Assembly: GCA_025453655.1 (NCBI GenBank)
Contig: JALOPX010000004.1
Coordinates: 1 to 37,793, forward strand
DNA from: Candidatus Krumholzibacteriia bacterium
Lineage (GTDB): Bacteria; Krumholzibacteriota; Krumholzibacteriia; Krumholzibacteriales; Krumholzibacteriaceae
Length of the DNA: 37,793 bases
Reading direction: 5' to 3'
The notes beneath the pieces are model-generated. The model was given only the letters and a program-made list of their open reading frames with translations. It had not been told where the DNA came from and searched no databases. The position numbers and the translations under genes were made by a program. How positions within the stretch are numbered: position 1 is the first letter of the stretch; each line of letters begins with the position of its first letter. Shown here piece by piece: positions 36,950-37,793 of this stretch.

Positions 36950-37793
36950 ATCAGGGAAAAAGACGTCATAAGGATGCTGCGAGACGCCTTCCCGTCGGCC
37001 GGGCTCGGCGACGACACGGCCGTTTTCGAGCGCGAGGCCGGGGAGACCCTTTTCGCGTCCGACGCCGTCGTCGAGGGGGTCCATTTCAGGAAGGAATATT
37101 CCTCGCCGGGGCAGGCCGTGCAGAAGGCGATATCCTCCTGCGTGTCAGACGTTTACGCGATGGGCGGGACCCCGGAGAAAATACTCGTCACCGCCGGCCT
37201 CCCCGAAGGGACGGGCGAGGGCGCGGTCACGGGGATCGTTGCCGGGATCGCGGCGGCCTGCGCCGTTTACGACATCCAGCTCGCCGGCGGAGACACGGTC
37301 TTCTCGCCCGGCGGGACCTTTTTCGATATTTCCATCATCGGCCGCTCGGGAGCCGGTGGCGCCCTCCTTCGAAGCGGCGCGGCCGCGGGGGACCTCATAT
37401 ATGTCACGGGCGAATGCGGGTCTTCGCTGGCGGGGCTGCGCCTTCTCGGGATGCTTTTCGACGGCGGGGGAGCGGAAGATCCCCTGTCGGCCCTCCTTCC
37501 GGCCTCGAAGGAGGAACGGGACGCGATTATTTCGATCATCGGCTCCCTCTCCCTTCTCACGACCGCGGAAGGGCTCTCCTCGCTGTGCGGCAAAAAGGGG
37601 CTCGGCGCCCCGGCGGCCCTCGCCCTGCGGATGATCCACAAACAGATCGTCCCGCGCGCCGAAAAGAGCCCCCGCCTCGGTCGCGGGGACGGGTTGACGG
37701 CGATGATCGACGTCAGCGACGGTCTCTCCCGGGACCTCTCGACCCTTTGCGAGGAAAGCTCGGTCGGCGCGCTGGTGATGGAGGAGGACCTTC
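36950..37793 (+). CDS. thiL: thiamine-monophosphate kinase, truncated by window end
   Basis: The open frame runs to the window edge, giving about 281 residues of an expected ~320-340. ThiL phosphorylates thiamine monophosphate to thiamine pyrophosphate. Motifs seen are 'GLGDDTAVFE' (Mg/ATP site), 'LFASDAVVEGVHFR', 'SSCVSDVYAMGGTPEKILV', 'QLAGGDTVFSPGGTFFDISI', 'GDLIYVTGECGSSLAGLRLL' and 'TAMIDVSDGLSRDLSTL'. Starting at ATC 36950 places GDD at residues 20-22, close to its position in characterised ThiL proteins; starting at ATG 36974 places it at 12-14, cutting the first helix. It follows nnr by 37 bases and is probably in the same transcript. The family call is firm; the start is uncertain. 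Confidence 0.9.
   Translation, partial: MREKDVIRMLRDAFPSAGLGDDTAVFEREAGETLFASDAVVEGVHFRKEYSSPGQAVQKAISSCVSDVYAMGGTPEKILVTAGLPEGTGEGAVTGIVAGIAAACAVYDIQLAGGDTVFSPGGTFFDISIIGRSGAGGALLRSGAAAGDLIYVTGECGSSLAGLRLLGMLFDGGGAEDPLSALLPASKEERDAIISIIGSLSLLTTAEGLSSLCGKKGLGAPAALALRMIHKQIVPRAEKSPRLGRGDGLTAMIDVSDGLSRDLSTLCEESSVGALVMEEDL

Overview
The window comes from a G+C-rich, Gram-negative-type bacterium. It carries lipoprotein and Sec signal peptides, SecD/SecF, a sigma-54 promoter, and AGG-rich arginine codon use. The gene set (GH57 glycan enzymes with DUF4912, DUF4159/DUF4175 proteins, an 'asparagine synthetase B-like' secreted protein, an LA_2272-type surface repeat protein) suggests an uncultured lineage of the FCB superphylum or a neighbouring candidate phylum. 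That placement is inference from gene content; no rRNA is present. No tRNA, rRNA, CRISPR array, transposase or phage gene was recognised.

Layout. (1) 1-1141, plus strand: a strong sigma-70-type promoter and structured leader precede a DUF2892 membrane protein, followed by a DUF302 protein and a frameshifted small membrane-protein remnant. (2) 1175-6752, plus: a promoter with a perfect -35 box leads a compact run of YibQ-like polysaccharide deacetylase, pdxJ, an RlmL-like THUMP methyltransferase, a MATE transporter and an SGNH-like lipoprotein. (3) 14368-6810, minus: a DUF4912 protein, a GH57 branching enzyme, a GH57/DUF3536 protein and ligA form a tight operon, apparently for alpha-glucan metabolism with ligA at the end. 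(4) 14369-17155: a tandem 44-bp repeat ending in a perfect 27-bp inverted repeat, a secreted 16-residue-repeat surface protein, a C_GCAxxG redox protein and a zinc-ribbon protein. (5) 17419-20304, plus: secD and secF; SecF has an unusual duplicated P1 head. (6) 20407-33321, plus: a palindrome and a good sigma-54 promoter precede a secreted NTF2-like protein, a 1,633-residue NtrY-like histidine kinase, DUF4159, DUF4175, a TPR protein and a secreted GATase-fold-like protein. These are packed with overlaps or short gaps over about 13 kb. (7) 33394-33703: a small zinc-ribbon gene with its own promoter and terminator. (8) 33721-34587, minus: a CPBP intramembrane protease. (9) 34638 to the end, plus: HAD hydrolase, nnr and a truncated thiL.

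The most interesting unit is region 6. It looks like a sigma-54-controlled envelope-sensing operon in which a giant membrane kinase is linked to large coiled-coil and TPR envelope proteins. No response regulator lies next to it. Two genes (the TPR gene and thiL) appear to start at non-canonical ATT and ATC codons, each five bases after a Shine-Dalgarno-like sequence.
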